From Acidithiobacillus sp. (GTDB lineage: Bacteria > Pseudomonadota > Gammaproteobacteria > Acidithiobacillales > Acidithiobacillaceae), in NCBI RefSeq assembly GCF_023256195.1, contig NZ_JAGDWX010000032.1, positions 5,781 through 52,723 on the forward strand: a DNA stretch of 46,943 nt, read 5' to 3'. Shown piece after piece: positions 17,306 to 27,845 of the stretch (its first letter is position 1; every line of letters begins with the position of its first letter). The notes beneath the pieces are model-generated. The model did no database searches and was not told where the DNA came from. It saw only the letters and a list, made by a program, of their open reading frames with translations. A program made the position numbers and the translations under genes.

Positions 17306-17321
17306 GCCCCGGGCACGGGGC
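17306..17321 (-). terminator. GC hairpin downstream of greA
   Basis: On the minus strand GCCCCG, loop TGCC, CGGGGC. It lies 16 bases after the greA stop but is followed by CTCTCACTC rather than a T-run, so it may be a weak or Rho-assisted terminator, or only a transcript-end stabiliser. Confidence 0.3.
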
Positions 17322-17337
17322 TTCGATTTATCGGCGC

Positions 17338-17814
17338 TCAAAGGTAGCGGACACCGAGAATGCTGTATTCGCGGATACCCCCGGGAGCATTGACCTCGGC
17401 ACTGTCGCCTTCGTGCTTGCCGATGAGGGCGCGGGCCAGGGGTGAGCTGATGGAGATCTTGTTCTCTTTGATATCCGCCTCGGCATCGCCAACGATCTGA
17501 TAGGTGATCACCTTGCCATCGCTGTCTTCGAGTTCGACGGTCGCGCCAAAGACGATACGACCGTCCGTATTGAGGCTGCGTGGATCGATGATCTGGGCGC
17601 GGGCAAGAAAGTCCTCGATCTCGCGGATGCGGCCCTCGATGAAGGCCTGCTGCTCCTTGGCGGCATCGTATTCGGCGTTCTCCGAAAGGTCACCCTTGGC
17701 GCGTGCCTCGGCAATGGCCTCGATGACCGCCGGGCGGTCCTGACTCTTGAGGCGCTGCAGTTCTTCGCGCAGACGCTGAGCGCCGACCACGGTCATGGGA
17801 ATTTTATCGCTCAT
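17338..17814 (-). CDS. greA: Transcription elongation factor GreA
   Basis: 158 residues, identical in length to E. coli GreA. It stimulates transcript cleavage by backtracked RNA polymerase. The N-terminal coiled coil contains [25 protein letters not shown], with the acidic tip DLSENAEYD that reaches the polymerase active site. The C-terminal FKBP-like domain has [30 protein letters not shown]. It starts only 5 bases after carB, so it is the third gene of a carA-carB-greA transcript, a common arrangement in proteobacteria. Confidence 0.98.
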   Translation of the reverse strand: MSDKIPMTVVGAQRLREELQRLKSQDRPAVIEAIAEARAKGDLSENAEYDAAKEQQAFIEGRIREIEDFLARAQIIDPRSLNTDGRIVFGATVELEDSDGKVITYQIVGDAEADIKENKISISSPLARALIGKHEGDSAEVNAPGGIREYSILGVRYL

Positions 17815-17819
17815 GGCAG

Positions 17820-21042
<3,223 letters not shown>

Positions 21043-21050
<8 letters not shown>

Positions 21051-22188
21051 GCGGCGTCACCTCTGCCCGGTGGCTGAAACTGGCCACAAATGCATCGAAG
21101 ATGCTGCTGGCATCGTGGGGGCCAGGACCTGCCTCCGGATGCCCCTGGAAGGAAAAGACGCGGGTGCCGCGCAGGCGCATGCCCTGCAGGCTGCCATCGA
21201 AGAGCGAGCGGTGCGTGACCTCGACGCTGGCGGGGAGGGTATCGGCGTCGATGGCAAAGCCGTGATTCTGGCTGGTGATGAGCACGCGGCCCGTGCGCAG
21301 ATCCTGAACGGGGTGATTGGCACCGTGGTGGCCGAATTTCATCTTGAGACTGCGAGCGCCCAGGGCAAGCCCCAGAATCTGATGTCCCAGGCAGAGGCCG
21401 AAAATAGGCAGATCCTGTTCCAGGAGCGCGCGCATGTGCTGCTGCGCACCGTGCAGGGTGGCGGGATCGCCGGGACCATTGGCGAAAAGTACGCCATGGG
21501 GGCGCAGAGCGAGTACCTCCTGCGGGCTGGTGTCGGGCGGTACCACGGTACAACGGCAGCCTCTGTCGGCCAGAAGGCGCAGGATATTGCGTTTGGCGCC
21601 AAAGTCGTAGACCACTACATGATGGGTAGCGGCGTCCTGCTCCTGCGCCCTGTAGGCTTCCGCCGGGTGCCCGCTGCGCAGGGTCCAGGTGCTGCGCTGC
21701 TCCGACGCCACCTCGGCGATGAGATCTGCCCCCTCGAGGCCGGGAAAGGCGCGGGCGGCATCCAGGGCCGTCTCCGGATCCACAACATCGCCCACCAGCA
21801 CGGCGGCGTTCTGCGCGCCGCCTTCCCGCAAGCGCCGGGTGAGCGCGCGGGTATCGATGTCCGCCAGACCTGGAATCCCCTGTCGGCGCAGATAGTGGTC
21901 CAGATCTTCCTCGCTGCGCCAGCTGCTGGGGCGACGGGGCAGGTTGCGGACCACCAGGGCGGAGCAGAAGATGGTTCGTCCCTCGGCGTCTTCGCCGTTA
22001 GTGCCGGTGTTGCCGATGTGCGGATAGGTTAGCGTGACGATCTGACCGCGATAGGAAGGGTCGGTGAGGATCTCCTGATAGCCCGTCATCGCCGTGTTGA
22101 AGCAGATCTCGCCAACGGCCAGGCCCGGGGCTCCGAAGCCCCGCCCACGAAAGACGCTACCATCCGCCAATACCAGGACTGCCTGCAC
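21043..22188 (-). CDS. carA: Carbamoyl-phosphate synthase small (glutaminase) subunit
   Basis: 381 residues from a GTG start (E. coli 382). Class I amidotransferase that hydrolyses glutamine and channels ammonia to CarB. The N-terminal domain starts [19 protein letters not shown] and contains [17 protein letters not shown] and [11 protein letters not shown]. The C-terminal triad region has [17 protein letters not shown] (nucleophile Cys) and [15 protein letters not shown] (His/Glu). The in-frame upstream extension is ignored because family homology begins at this GTG, GAGGATAGAGG precedes it, and the carA promoter and hairpin lie inside the longer frame. Confidence 0.97.
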
Positions 22189-22219
22189 GCCTCTATCCTC
22201 AACTCTGCGCAAAAGCTGC

Positions 22220-22243
22220 AAAAAAAGGAGGGCAAAGCCTCCC
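22220..22243 (-). terminator. Short hairpin plus T7 in the carA leader (attenuator candidate)
   Basis: Minus strand GGAGG, loop CTTTGC, CCTCC, followed by seven Ts. It lies between the carA promoter and the GTG, starting only about ten bases after the expected transcription start. The stem is short (5 bp), so full termination is doubtful. Regulated attenuation, slippage on the T-run, or pairing of CCUCC with the downstream GAGG ribosome binding site are all possible. Confidence 0.45.
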
Positions 22244-22257
22244 GACATCGACTCGCC

Positions 22258-22286
22258 ATTCTAAAGAGGGGGATGCCTGGGGTCAA
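22258..22286 (-). promoter_or_regulatory. Sigma-70 promoter for carA-carB-greA
   Basis: On the minus strand TTGACC (22286-22281), 17-base spacer, TAGAAT (22263-22258). Both hexamers are close to consensus and the spacing is optimal. Transcription would start near 22251, about 63 bases before the carA start. Confidence 0.7.
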
Positions 22287-22305
22287 TTGGACCGCCCGAG
22301 GGTGG

Positions 22306-22334
22306 CTGACCTGCGTCGGCCGGTCCGCTATACT
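22306..22334 (+). promoter_or_regulatory. Sigma-70 promoter for the lipoprotein gene
   Basis: CTGACC (22306-22311), 17-base spacer, TATACT (22329-22334). This diverges from the carA promoter with about 20 bases between the two -35 boxes, so the start regions may influence each other. The lipoprotein ATG lies 31 bases after the -10 box. Confidence 0.65.
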
Positions 22335-22365
22335 GCGGCCGTCATTGGTGTGGCGGGGTCCTGGA

Positions 22366-22992
22366 ATGGGGATGGCGCGGAAAAGTGTCGGGCTGATAGC
22401 AATACTGGCGGTAGCAGGTTGTGCCACCAACAATGGACTGCCGCCGAACACGGTGGCCTACGAGATGTCGGCACCTGCAAGTGCGGCCGCTACCGTAGCA
22501 GAGCGGCCTCAAAGCTACCGTCCTGCCCCCTCCCCGGTTCGGCCTCGACCGGTTCCGTCGACACCGACCATCCGCTCCGAGTCCATCAGCCCCGCACCGT
22601 CCCAGAGCGCATCCATGTCTGCCCAGGGCGTGGGTCCCGTGACGGCGTTGAGCCCAGCGACGGCGGACTTTAAGACGCGCTGGGAGACGGACCTGCGTCA
22701 GGCCCGCAAAGACAGTGCCCAGTGTGCGGGACTGAACGGTGAGGCCCAGAGTCGATGCTGGCAGTCCGTTGCGACCTGGGCCAAGGATCGCTCGTCGAGC
22801 TATGAGCAGCTCAGTCGGCAGGAGCAAGGGGCGCGGGTTGAGCAGGCCAGATCGGCAGCGCACTTTTTCTCTGTGACGGCGCAGTGGGCCAGCGCCTGCA
22901 GCAGTCTTTCGGCCAATGCCTGCGCAAGCTCTCCCCTCATCGCCCAGATGCAGCAGTGGAAGGAGTCCGTAGGAATCGGCGCCCAGCCCTGA
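22366..22992 (+). CDS. Putative lipoprotein, unknown function
   Basis: 208 residues. MGMARKSVGLIAILAVAGC is a short lipoprotein signal with lipobox AVAGC and acylated Cys19. A low-complexity Pro/Ser/Ala region follows (about residues 25-100), then a Gln/Ser-rich, probably helical domain with five cysteines (AQCAGLNGEAQSRCWQ, WASACSSLSANACASS). Its own promoter lies just upstream, so the ATG at 22366 (or the ATG two codons later) is the likely start. The cysteine pairs suggest disulfides in the periplasm. I recognise no family. It is convergent with a small DUF2892-like gene. Confidence 0.75.
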   Translation: MGMARKSVGLIAILAVAGCATNNGLPPNTVAYEMSAPASAAATVAERPQSYRPAPSPVRPRPVPSTPTIRSESISPAPSQSASMSAQGVGPVTALSPATADFKTRWETDLRQARKDSAQCAGLNGEAQSRCWQSVATWAKDRSSSYEQLSRQEQGARVEQARSAAHFFSVTAQWASACSSLSANACASSPLIAQMQQWKESVGIGAQP

Positions 22993-23027
22993 CGCTGCGT
23001 CAAGGCTCGGGCAGGCACGGTGAAGGC

Positions 23028-23222
23028 TCAGGATCTGGGCAGCTTACAGGTGCGAATTCCCAGCAGGGAGTAAGCAGGGCAGACTCCCACGAGTCCAGTA
23101 ATGAGGGGGAGCAGACCTATCCATCCCCACGGCGTCTTGGGGCCGACGAACACCAAGGCGATAAGCACTATCCCGACGACGACGCGAAGCACACGATCGA
23201 CACTGCCTTCGTTGACTTGCAT
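23028..23222 (-). CDS. DUF2892-type small membrane protein
   Basis: 64 residues. MQVNEGSVDRVLRVVVGIVL, a second hydrophobic segment (WGWIGLLPLITGLVGVCPAYSLLGI) and the TC ending are typical of the YgaP-like inner-membrane domain often found beside rhodaneses. The conserved CPAYSLLGIRTC end is visible. The start was chosen at the ATG preceded by GGAGGAAAT; the 20-codon upstream extension is not family-like. Function is unknown. Related proteins are common in sulfur oxidisers (inference). Confidence 0.85.
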   Translation of the reverse strand: MQVNEGSVDRVLRVVVGIVLIALVFVGPKTPWGWIGLLPLITGLVGVCPAYSLLGIRTCKLPRS

Positions 23223-23597
23223 TTGGATTTCCTCCCGAGGTCCATGTGACCACGTTAAAAGCATCGTCGATGTCGGTGTCAAAGTCCAGAATGGGCGCGG
23301 GACGGCGAAGATATTCGGATTCCAAATACTCCGTCATGCTCCGTCCCATCGCTTGATCCTTGCGCCAGCGCCGCGGCATGACCACGGGACAGATGGGGCG
23401 ATCCAGCACATCATTAATTGTGTAGATAGTGCGATGCTGATGCTCTGTGGGCATTCACGGCAAGGCTTGACCTGTTTCAACGATGGTGTATTAATTTCCT
23501 TATGCTCCCTATGCTTGAGGGGGCACGGACCGCGGTATAGAGCCTATGGCCGAGCACCGTCGGAATTCCTCACCACCTACAAAAAGCGAGAAATATC
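23223..23597. other. Intergenic region upstream of the porin gene
   Basis: 375 bases with no gene I can support. Plus-strand TTGACC at 23467-23472, followed 16-18 bases later by TATTAATT (around 23489-23496), could be the porin promoter. On the minus strand a frame containing MTEYLESEYLRRPAPIL reads into the DUF2892 gene in another phase; it may be a gene remnant or chance. Confidence 0.4.
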
Positions 23598-24749
23598 ATG
23601 CCCAAAACCGTATCGCTGCTTGCGGCATCCGTGACCATTCCTCTCCTGGTTTTTACGACACCAGCCCTGGCCGCAGTTCTGCCGGCCATGCCTCCGAGCG
23701 TCAATATCGATGCCGGCCCCTTGGGTCAGGTACAGGTGGGTGGCCTCTTTTCATTTGCGGGCAGAGCCCAGAGCAATGTCTATCCCGGCGCCTCCGGGCC
23801 GGCTGGCAAGACTTTCAGCGCCGCCGTGAGCGACGCCCTGATTTCCATTTCCAAGGATACCGGTACCTGGCAATTCTATCTCGAGGGTGGCGCCTATAAT
23901 TTCTATATAGTGGGTCAGCCGCCGAGTTCCACTGGCAATATCATGAACGCGACCTTTGGTCCTTTGCCCCTGGCTTATATCCAATACACGCCAAGCAAGA
24001 ATTTCAATGTGCAGATTGGTAAGTTACCAGCCATACCCGGAATTACGCCCCTCACGTCTCTGATTTCGGATTCCTACGGAATCGAGTTCGGGCTGACCGG
24101 TGCACAGCAGCAGACCGTTACCCGTGGGATCCAGGCCAATTATACCTTGGGCCCGGTGTCCGCTTCTTTGGCGTGGACGGACGGCCCATATTCCAACCGC
24201 TATAACTGGGCCGTGGGTCAGTTGGCGTACAATCTCAGCAAGGCCAGTACCGTCATCGCTCAGGCAGGTGGAAATCTCGGACGTACAGGCTACGCCACCT
24301 CAGCAGCTTCAGCCTACCTCAACAATTCCGATTTTTACCTGCTGGGTTACAACTATAGTGGCAGTCGCTGGAATCTCTTCGGCTACGTACAGTACCAGAA
24401 GCTGCTGGCGACCCGCCGCGGTGGGCGCAGCCACGGTGATCAGTACGGTGCCAGTATCGATGCCAACTACGCCTTTACACCCCATTACTCCCTCAGTACC
24501 CGAGTGGATTACATTGCGTACAGCGATCAAGCGGCGGTAGCGAATCCCGGGAACGGCATGGGTTACGGTCCAGGCAGCCGCGCCGTCTCGCTGACGCTGT
24601 CGCCTATCTATCAGTACAAGCACTGGTTTGCCGAGGGTGACCTGAGTTATGTCCACGTCTATCACTATCAGGCGGGCGACGTCTTTGGGCAAAACGGCAC
24701 TGCGCCAAATCAATTTGTCGCCATGGTCAATGTCGGCTTCCTACTCTGA
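23598..24749 (+). CDS. Outer-membrane beta-barrel porin
   Basis: 383 residues with a signal peptide ending TTPALA. The rest is a run of alternating amphipathic strands rich in Tyr, Trp, Asn and Gly (for example GTWQFYLEGGAYNFYIVG, WNLFGYVQYQKLLATR, HYSLSTRVDYIAYS), ending in ...NQFVAMVNVGFLL with a terminal hydrophobic residue. The early VNIDAGPLGQVQVGGLF and LAYIQYTPSKNFNVQIGKLP resemble the OmpL-like BBP2 porins. Substrate is unknown. The permease gene begins 20 bases downstream, so the pair probably moves one solute across both membranes. Confidence 0.75.
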   Translation: MPKTVSLLAASVTIPLLVFTTPALAAVLPAMPPSVNIDAGPLGQVQVGGLFSFAGRAQSNVYPGASGPAGKTFSAAVSDALISISKDTGTWQFYLEGGAYNFYIVGQPPSSTGNIMNATFGPLPLAYIQYTPSKNFNVQIGKLPAIPGITPLTSLISDSYGIEFGLTGAQQQTVTRGIQANYTLGPVSASLAWTDGPYSNRYNWAVGQLAYNLSKASTVIAQAGGNLGRTGYATSAASAYLNNSDFYLLGYNYSGSRWNLFGYVQYQKLLATRRGGRSHGDQYGASIDANYAFTPHYSLSTRVDYIAYSDQAAVANPGNGMGYGPGSRAVSLTLSPIYQYKHWFAEGDLSYVHVYHYQAGDVFGQNGTAPNQFVAMVNVGFLL

Positions 24750-24769
24750 TCACCACAAGGAATTCTGCC

Positions 24770-26356
24770 ATGAAGGGAAAATTGAAACGCGATGTCGGCT
24801 TCTCGGGCCTAATCTTCGCGAGCCTCGGAGGCATCATCGGCTCGGGATGGCTGTTCGGCCCGTTGGTGGCAGCACAGACCGCCGGACCCTTGAGCATATT
24901 TTCCTGGCTCATCGGTGCCCTGACCATCCTACTGCTGGGCCTGACCTACGCCGAAGTGGGGCCGCTCTTTCCCCGGGCCGGTGCTGCCGCGCACATTGCC
25001 AATGTGGTGCATGGCAATCTGCTCGGCAAGATCTGGGCCTGGTTGCTGTTCATGTTCTATATCGCCATTGCGCCTGTAGAGGTGGTGGCGGTCTTGACCT
25101 ACGCCAACAATTATCTGCCGGGTCTGTTGCAGGGGAATACCGGACTCTTGAGCGGCGTTGGCGTCATAGCGGCTGTGGTGCTGCTGGGCCTCATGTTTCT
25201 GCTGAACTTTTTGGGCATCAAACGTGTGGCTCAATTATTCACCGGCATTGGCTGGTGGAAACTGGGCGTGCCTATCCTCACCATCGTCGTGCTCGTGCTG
25301 ACCAGTTACCACCCCGAAAATCTGCACGTGATGGACTGGCACAGCAGTGTGCACGGCATGTTCGTGGCCGTGGCCTCTTCGGGTATCGTCTTCAGCTACC
25401 TGGGCTTTCGCCAGGCTATCGAGCTGGGAGGCGAGAGTCGTGAACCGGGCAAGCACATTCCGGGTGCCGTCATTGGTGCCATCGTCATCGGTGCTCTCGT
25501 CTATGTCGGTCTGCAGTGGGCTTTCATCGTCAGCATGCCACCGAGTCAGCTGACCAACGGCTGGCAACATCTGGATTTCAAAGGCCTGTTCGGTCCCTTT
25601 GCGGCCATCTCCACCATGCTGGGAATCGGCTGGCTGGCCATTCTGATTTACGCGGATGCTCTCATCTCCCCCGGCGGTACCGCTTTCGTCTATGCCACAT
25701 CGGCGGCGCGGGCCGTGGTGGCCAACGGCGAGGTCGGGGCCGGTCCATCCGTCTTCACGCGCATCAGTGCCAAAGGGGTACCCTGGGTGGGGGTAATCGT
25801 GGCCTATGTGATCGGCTGCCTCTACTTTCTACCCTTTCCCTCCTGGCAGAAGATGGTGGGCTTCATCACGACCATCTCGGTCATTACTTACGGCATCGGT
25901 CCTATCGTGCTCTTGCAGTTGCGCCGGTCGGTGCCGGATCTGGATCGGCCCTTCCGATTGTGGGGCGCCCAAGTGATTGCTCCGGTGGCCTTTGTGCTCT
26001 CCTCTCTCGTCGCCTTCTGGGGCGGGTTCCAGGCACTGACCTACATTTTTGGGGCTCTCTTCGGCATCCTGGCCGTCTATGGCATCGTTCGTCTGCTGCG
26101 CGGCGGGCAAGCGGGGATGGAGTCCGGCTTTTACAACATCACCTGGATCTTCCCGTATTTCATCGGTCTGTGGGTCCTCTCCTATCTCGGACCCAAGGTA
26201 CTAGGTGGGGTTGGCGACATCGGTTTCTATTGGTCGATGCTGGCCGTTGCGGTGCTTGCGCTGGTGAGCATGCTCTGGGCGCTCAAGGTGACGGTTCCCG
26301 ATGGCCGGGTGGCCGATTACTTTGCGGCCATGGCCGAGGAGGGCATCTCCCTCTGA
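24770..26356 (+). CDS. APC-family amino acid permease
   Basis: 528 residues with twelve or more helices. LIFASLGGIIGSGWLFGP is the APC helix 1 signature (GxxIGSG), followed by LLLGLTYAEVGPLFPRAGAAA on helix 2. SSGIVFSYLGFRQAIELGGESREPGKHIPGAVIG is the typical helix 6 and loop, where amino acid carboxylates are bound. It probably imports an amino acid or other amine with protons. It follows the porin gene closely and ends before an intrinsic terminator. The actual substrate cannot be read from the sequence. Confidence 0.88.
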   Translation: MKGKLKRDVGFSGLIFASLGGIIGSGWLFGPLVAAQTAGPLSIFSWLIGALTILLLGLTYAEVGPLFPRAGAAAHIANVVHGNLLGKIWAWLLFMFYIAIAPVEVVAVLTYANNYLPGLLQGNTGLLSGVGVIAAVVLLGLMFLLNFLGIKRVAQLFTGIGWWKLGVPILTIVVLVLTSYHPENLHVMDWHSSVHGMFVAVASSGIVFSYLGFRQAIELGGESREPGKHIPGAVIGAIVIGALVYVGLQWAFIVSMPPSQLTNGWQHLDFKGLFGPFAAISTMLGIGWLAILIYADALISPGGTAFVYATSAARAVVANGEVGAGPSVFTRISAKGVPWVGVIVAYVIGCLYFLPFPSWQKMVGFITTISVITYGIGPIVLLQLRRSVPDLDRPFRLWGAQVIAPVAFVLSSLVAFWGGFQALTYIFGALFGILAVYGIVRLLRGGQAGMESGFYNITWIFPYFIGLWVLSYLGPKVLGGVGDIGFYWSMLAVAVLALVSMLWALKVTVPDGRVADYFAAMAEEGISL

Positions 26357-26402
26357 GCAGGGATGCCCCCCTGCTTGGGGGGCAATTCGGGTGCTTCCCC
26401 GA

Positions 26403-26429
26403 GGGCGATCCAGTGGGATCGCCCTTTTT
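26403..26429 (+). terminator. Intrinsic terminator of the porin-permease unit
   Basis: GGGCGATCC, loop AGTG, GGATCGCCC, TTTTT. A perfect 9-bp stem plus T5, 46 bases after the permease stop. Confidence 0.92.
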
Positions 26430-26452
26430 ATCGCGGTGTTCATCCATTTTTC

Positions 26453-26482
26453 TTGACAAGCTTCCGAGGCGCTGAGGACAAT
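26453..26482 (+). promoter_or_regulatory. Promoter for the polyprenyl synthase gene
   Basis: Perfect -35 TTGACA (26453-26458), 18-base spacer, GACAAT (26477-26482, four of six matches). It sits 56 bases ahead of the ATG and just after the upstream terminator, so ispB is independently transcribed. Confidence 0.5.
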
Positions 26483-26538
26483 CCCGATTCCTTGGGGCGC
26501 GATGCGCGTTCCGGTTTCATCTCTGGAGACGAGTGCTC

Positions 26539-27507
26539 ATGGATTTTGATGCGGTCAAAGGCCTGGTCGAGGCAGACATGCAAGCAGTCAATCGGGTCAT
26601 CCATGAGCAGATCCAGTCGGGAGTGCCTACCATTCCGGCCATGGGCGCCTACCTCATCAATGCCGGGGGCAAACGTTTGCGCCCGATCATTCTGCTGCTG
26701 GCCGCGCGTATGGGCGGTGAGCGCGGCCCGCGCCCCATCCCCCTGGCGGCGGTGGTGGAGTTCATCCATAGCGCTACCCTGCTGCACGACGACGTGGTGG
26801 ATGGCTCGGAGCTGCGACGCAACCACGCCACGGCAAATCAGCTCTGGGGCAATGCCGCGGCCGTACTGGTGGGCGATTTCCTCTATGCCCGGTCCTTCGA
26901 GATGATGGTGGAAGATGGCGACATGCGCGTCATGGCCACTATGGCCGAGGCCACCAGCGTCATCTCTCAGGGTGAGGTGGCCCAGTTGGAGAATGCCGAC
27001 GACCCCGATCTAGGTACGGAAGCCTATTTCGCCGTCATTGCCGCCAAGACCGCGAAACTGTTCGAGGCAGCCGCCCGCATCGGAGCCATCGTCAATGCCA
27101 TGCCGCCGGCGGAAGAGTCCGCGCTGGCGCGCTACGGTTCCCTGCTGGGGGTAGCGTTTCAGCTGATGGACGATGCCTTGGATTATCAGGCGGAGGCCGT
27201 CACCATGGGCAAGAATCCGGGCGATGATCTGGTCGATGGTAAGGCTACGTTACCGTTCATCGTCGCCATGCAGCGCTGTGAGCCGCGTGACCGGGAGGTG
27301 CTGCGCGCGGCGCTCGGCGATGACAGTCGCCAGCACTTGCCCGCGGTCTTGGAGATCATTGCCAGAACCGGGGCAATTGACTACACTCTGCAATCTGCGC
27401 GGGAGCGGGCGGAGGAGGCAGTACATTGCCTCGCAAATTTCGGCCCCGGTCCCGAACGGGATGCTCTGGAATTTCTGGCGCGTTTCTCGGTGCAGAGAGA
27501 GTACTGA
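26539..27507 (+). CDS. ispB: Polyprenyl (octaprenyl) diphosphate synthase
   Basis: 322 residues (E. coli IspB 323). Elongates farnesyl diphosphate with isopentenyl diphosphate to the quinone side chain. The first Asp-rich motif is in ATLLHDDVVDGSELRRN and the second in GVAFQLMDDALDY; GAYLINAGGKRLRPIILLLAAR and YSFARSFE-like FLYARSFEMM are also typical. Chain length is inferred from overall similarity to IspB, presumably octaprenyl for ubiquinone-8, which would feed the quinol oxidase in this window. The ATG follows GGAGACGAG. The in-frame GTG two codons earlier is possible. Confidence 0.93.
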   Translation: MDFDAVKGLVEADMQAVNRVIHEQIQSGVPTIPAMGAYLINAGGKRLRPIILLLAARMGGERGPRPIPLAAVVEFIHSATLLHDDVVDGSELRRNHATANQLWGNAAAVLVGDFLYARSFEMMVEDGDMRVMATMAEATSVISQGEVAQLENADDPDLGTEAYFAVIAAKTAKLFEAAARIGAIVNAMPPAEESALARYGSLLGVAFQLMDDALDYQAEAVTMGKNPGDDLVDGKATLPFIVAMQRCEPRDREVLRAALGDDSRQHLPAVLEIIARTGAIDYTLQSARERAEEAVHCLANFGPGPERDALEFLARFSVQREY

Positions 27508-27587
<80 letters not shown>

Positions 27588-27653
27588 TTGATATAAGCAC
27601 TGCCTATCCCTGGGACCCCCAGGGGAGACGGCTGGGGCCGCGGAAGTGATCGT

Positions 27654-27842
27654 ATGTGGAAAATTCTGATCTTGGCTGCTGCGGTCGTCTTTCTGTGGTG
27701 GCAGTGGCGCCGTCGTCGTCCGGTTTCCCATGTCACCCGTCCCCTGCAGTCCCTGCGAGAATGTCCCCGCTGCCAGCGTTACACCTCGGCGGATCACTGC
27801 ACAGAGTCCGACTGTCCCCTGCAGACTCCGCAGACGCACTGA
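27654..27842 (+). CDS. PP0621-family small membrane/zinc-ribbon-like protein
   Basis: 62 residues. One N-terminal membrane helix (MWKILILAAAVVFLWWQW), a basic stop-transfer RRRRP, then a cytoplasmic tail with CPRCQRY...DHCTESDCP. The four cysteines may bind zinc. This matches the PP0621 family, small proteins of unknown function common in beta- and gammaproteobacteria. GGAAG precedes the ATG. It is 3 bases ahead of the penicillin-binding protein gene and so is probably cotranscribed. Confidence 0.75.
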   Translation: MWKILILAAAVVFLWWQWRRRRPVSHVTRPLQSLRECPRCQRYTSADHCTESDCPLQTPQTH

Positions 27843-27845
27843 GCC

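Noticed and set aside
16375-17316. 313-residue frame over uppP
   Set aside because: Out of phase with the intact uppP motifs, Arg/Pro/His-rich composition typical of a shadow frame in GC-rich DNA.
23044-23454. Minus-strand frame with MTEYLESEYLRRPAPIL ahead of the DUF2892 gene
   Set aside because: It overlaps most of the DUF2892 gene in another phase, matches no family and has no clear ribosome site. It may be a remnant, but I cannot support it.
27608-27624. Stem CCCTGG/CCAGGG after tRNA-Pro as terminator
   Set aside because: No T-run follows and the next gene starts shortly after; it may be only a processing stem.
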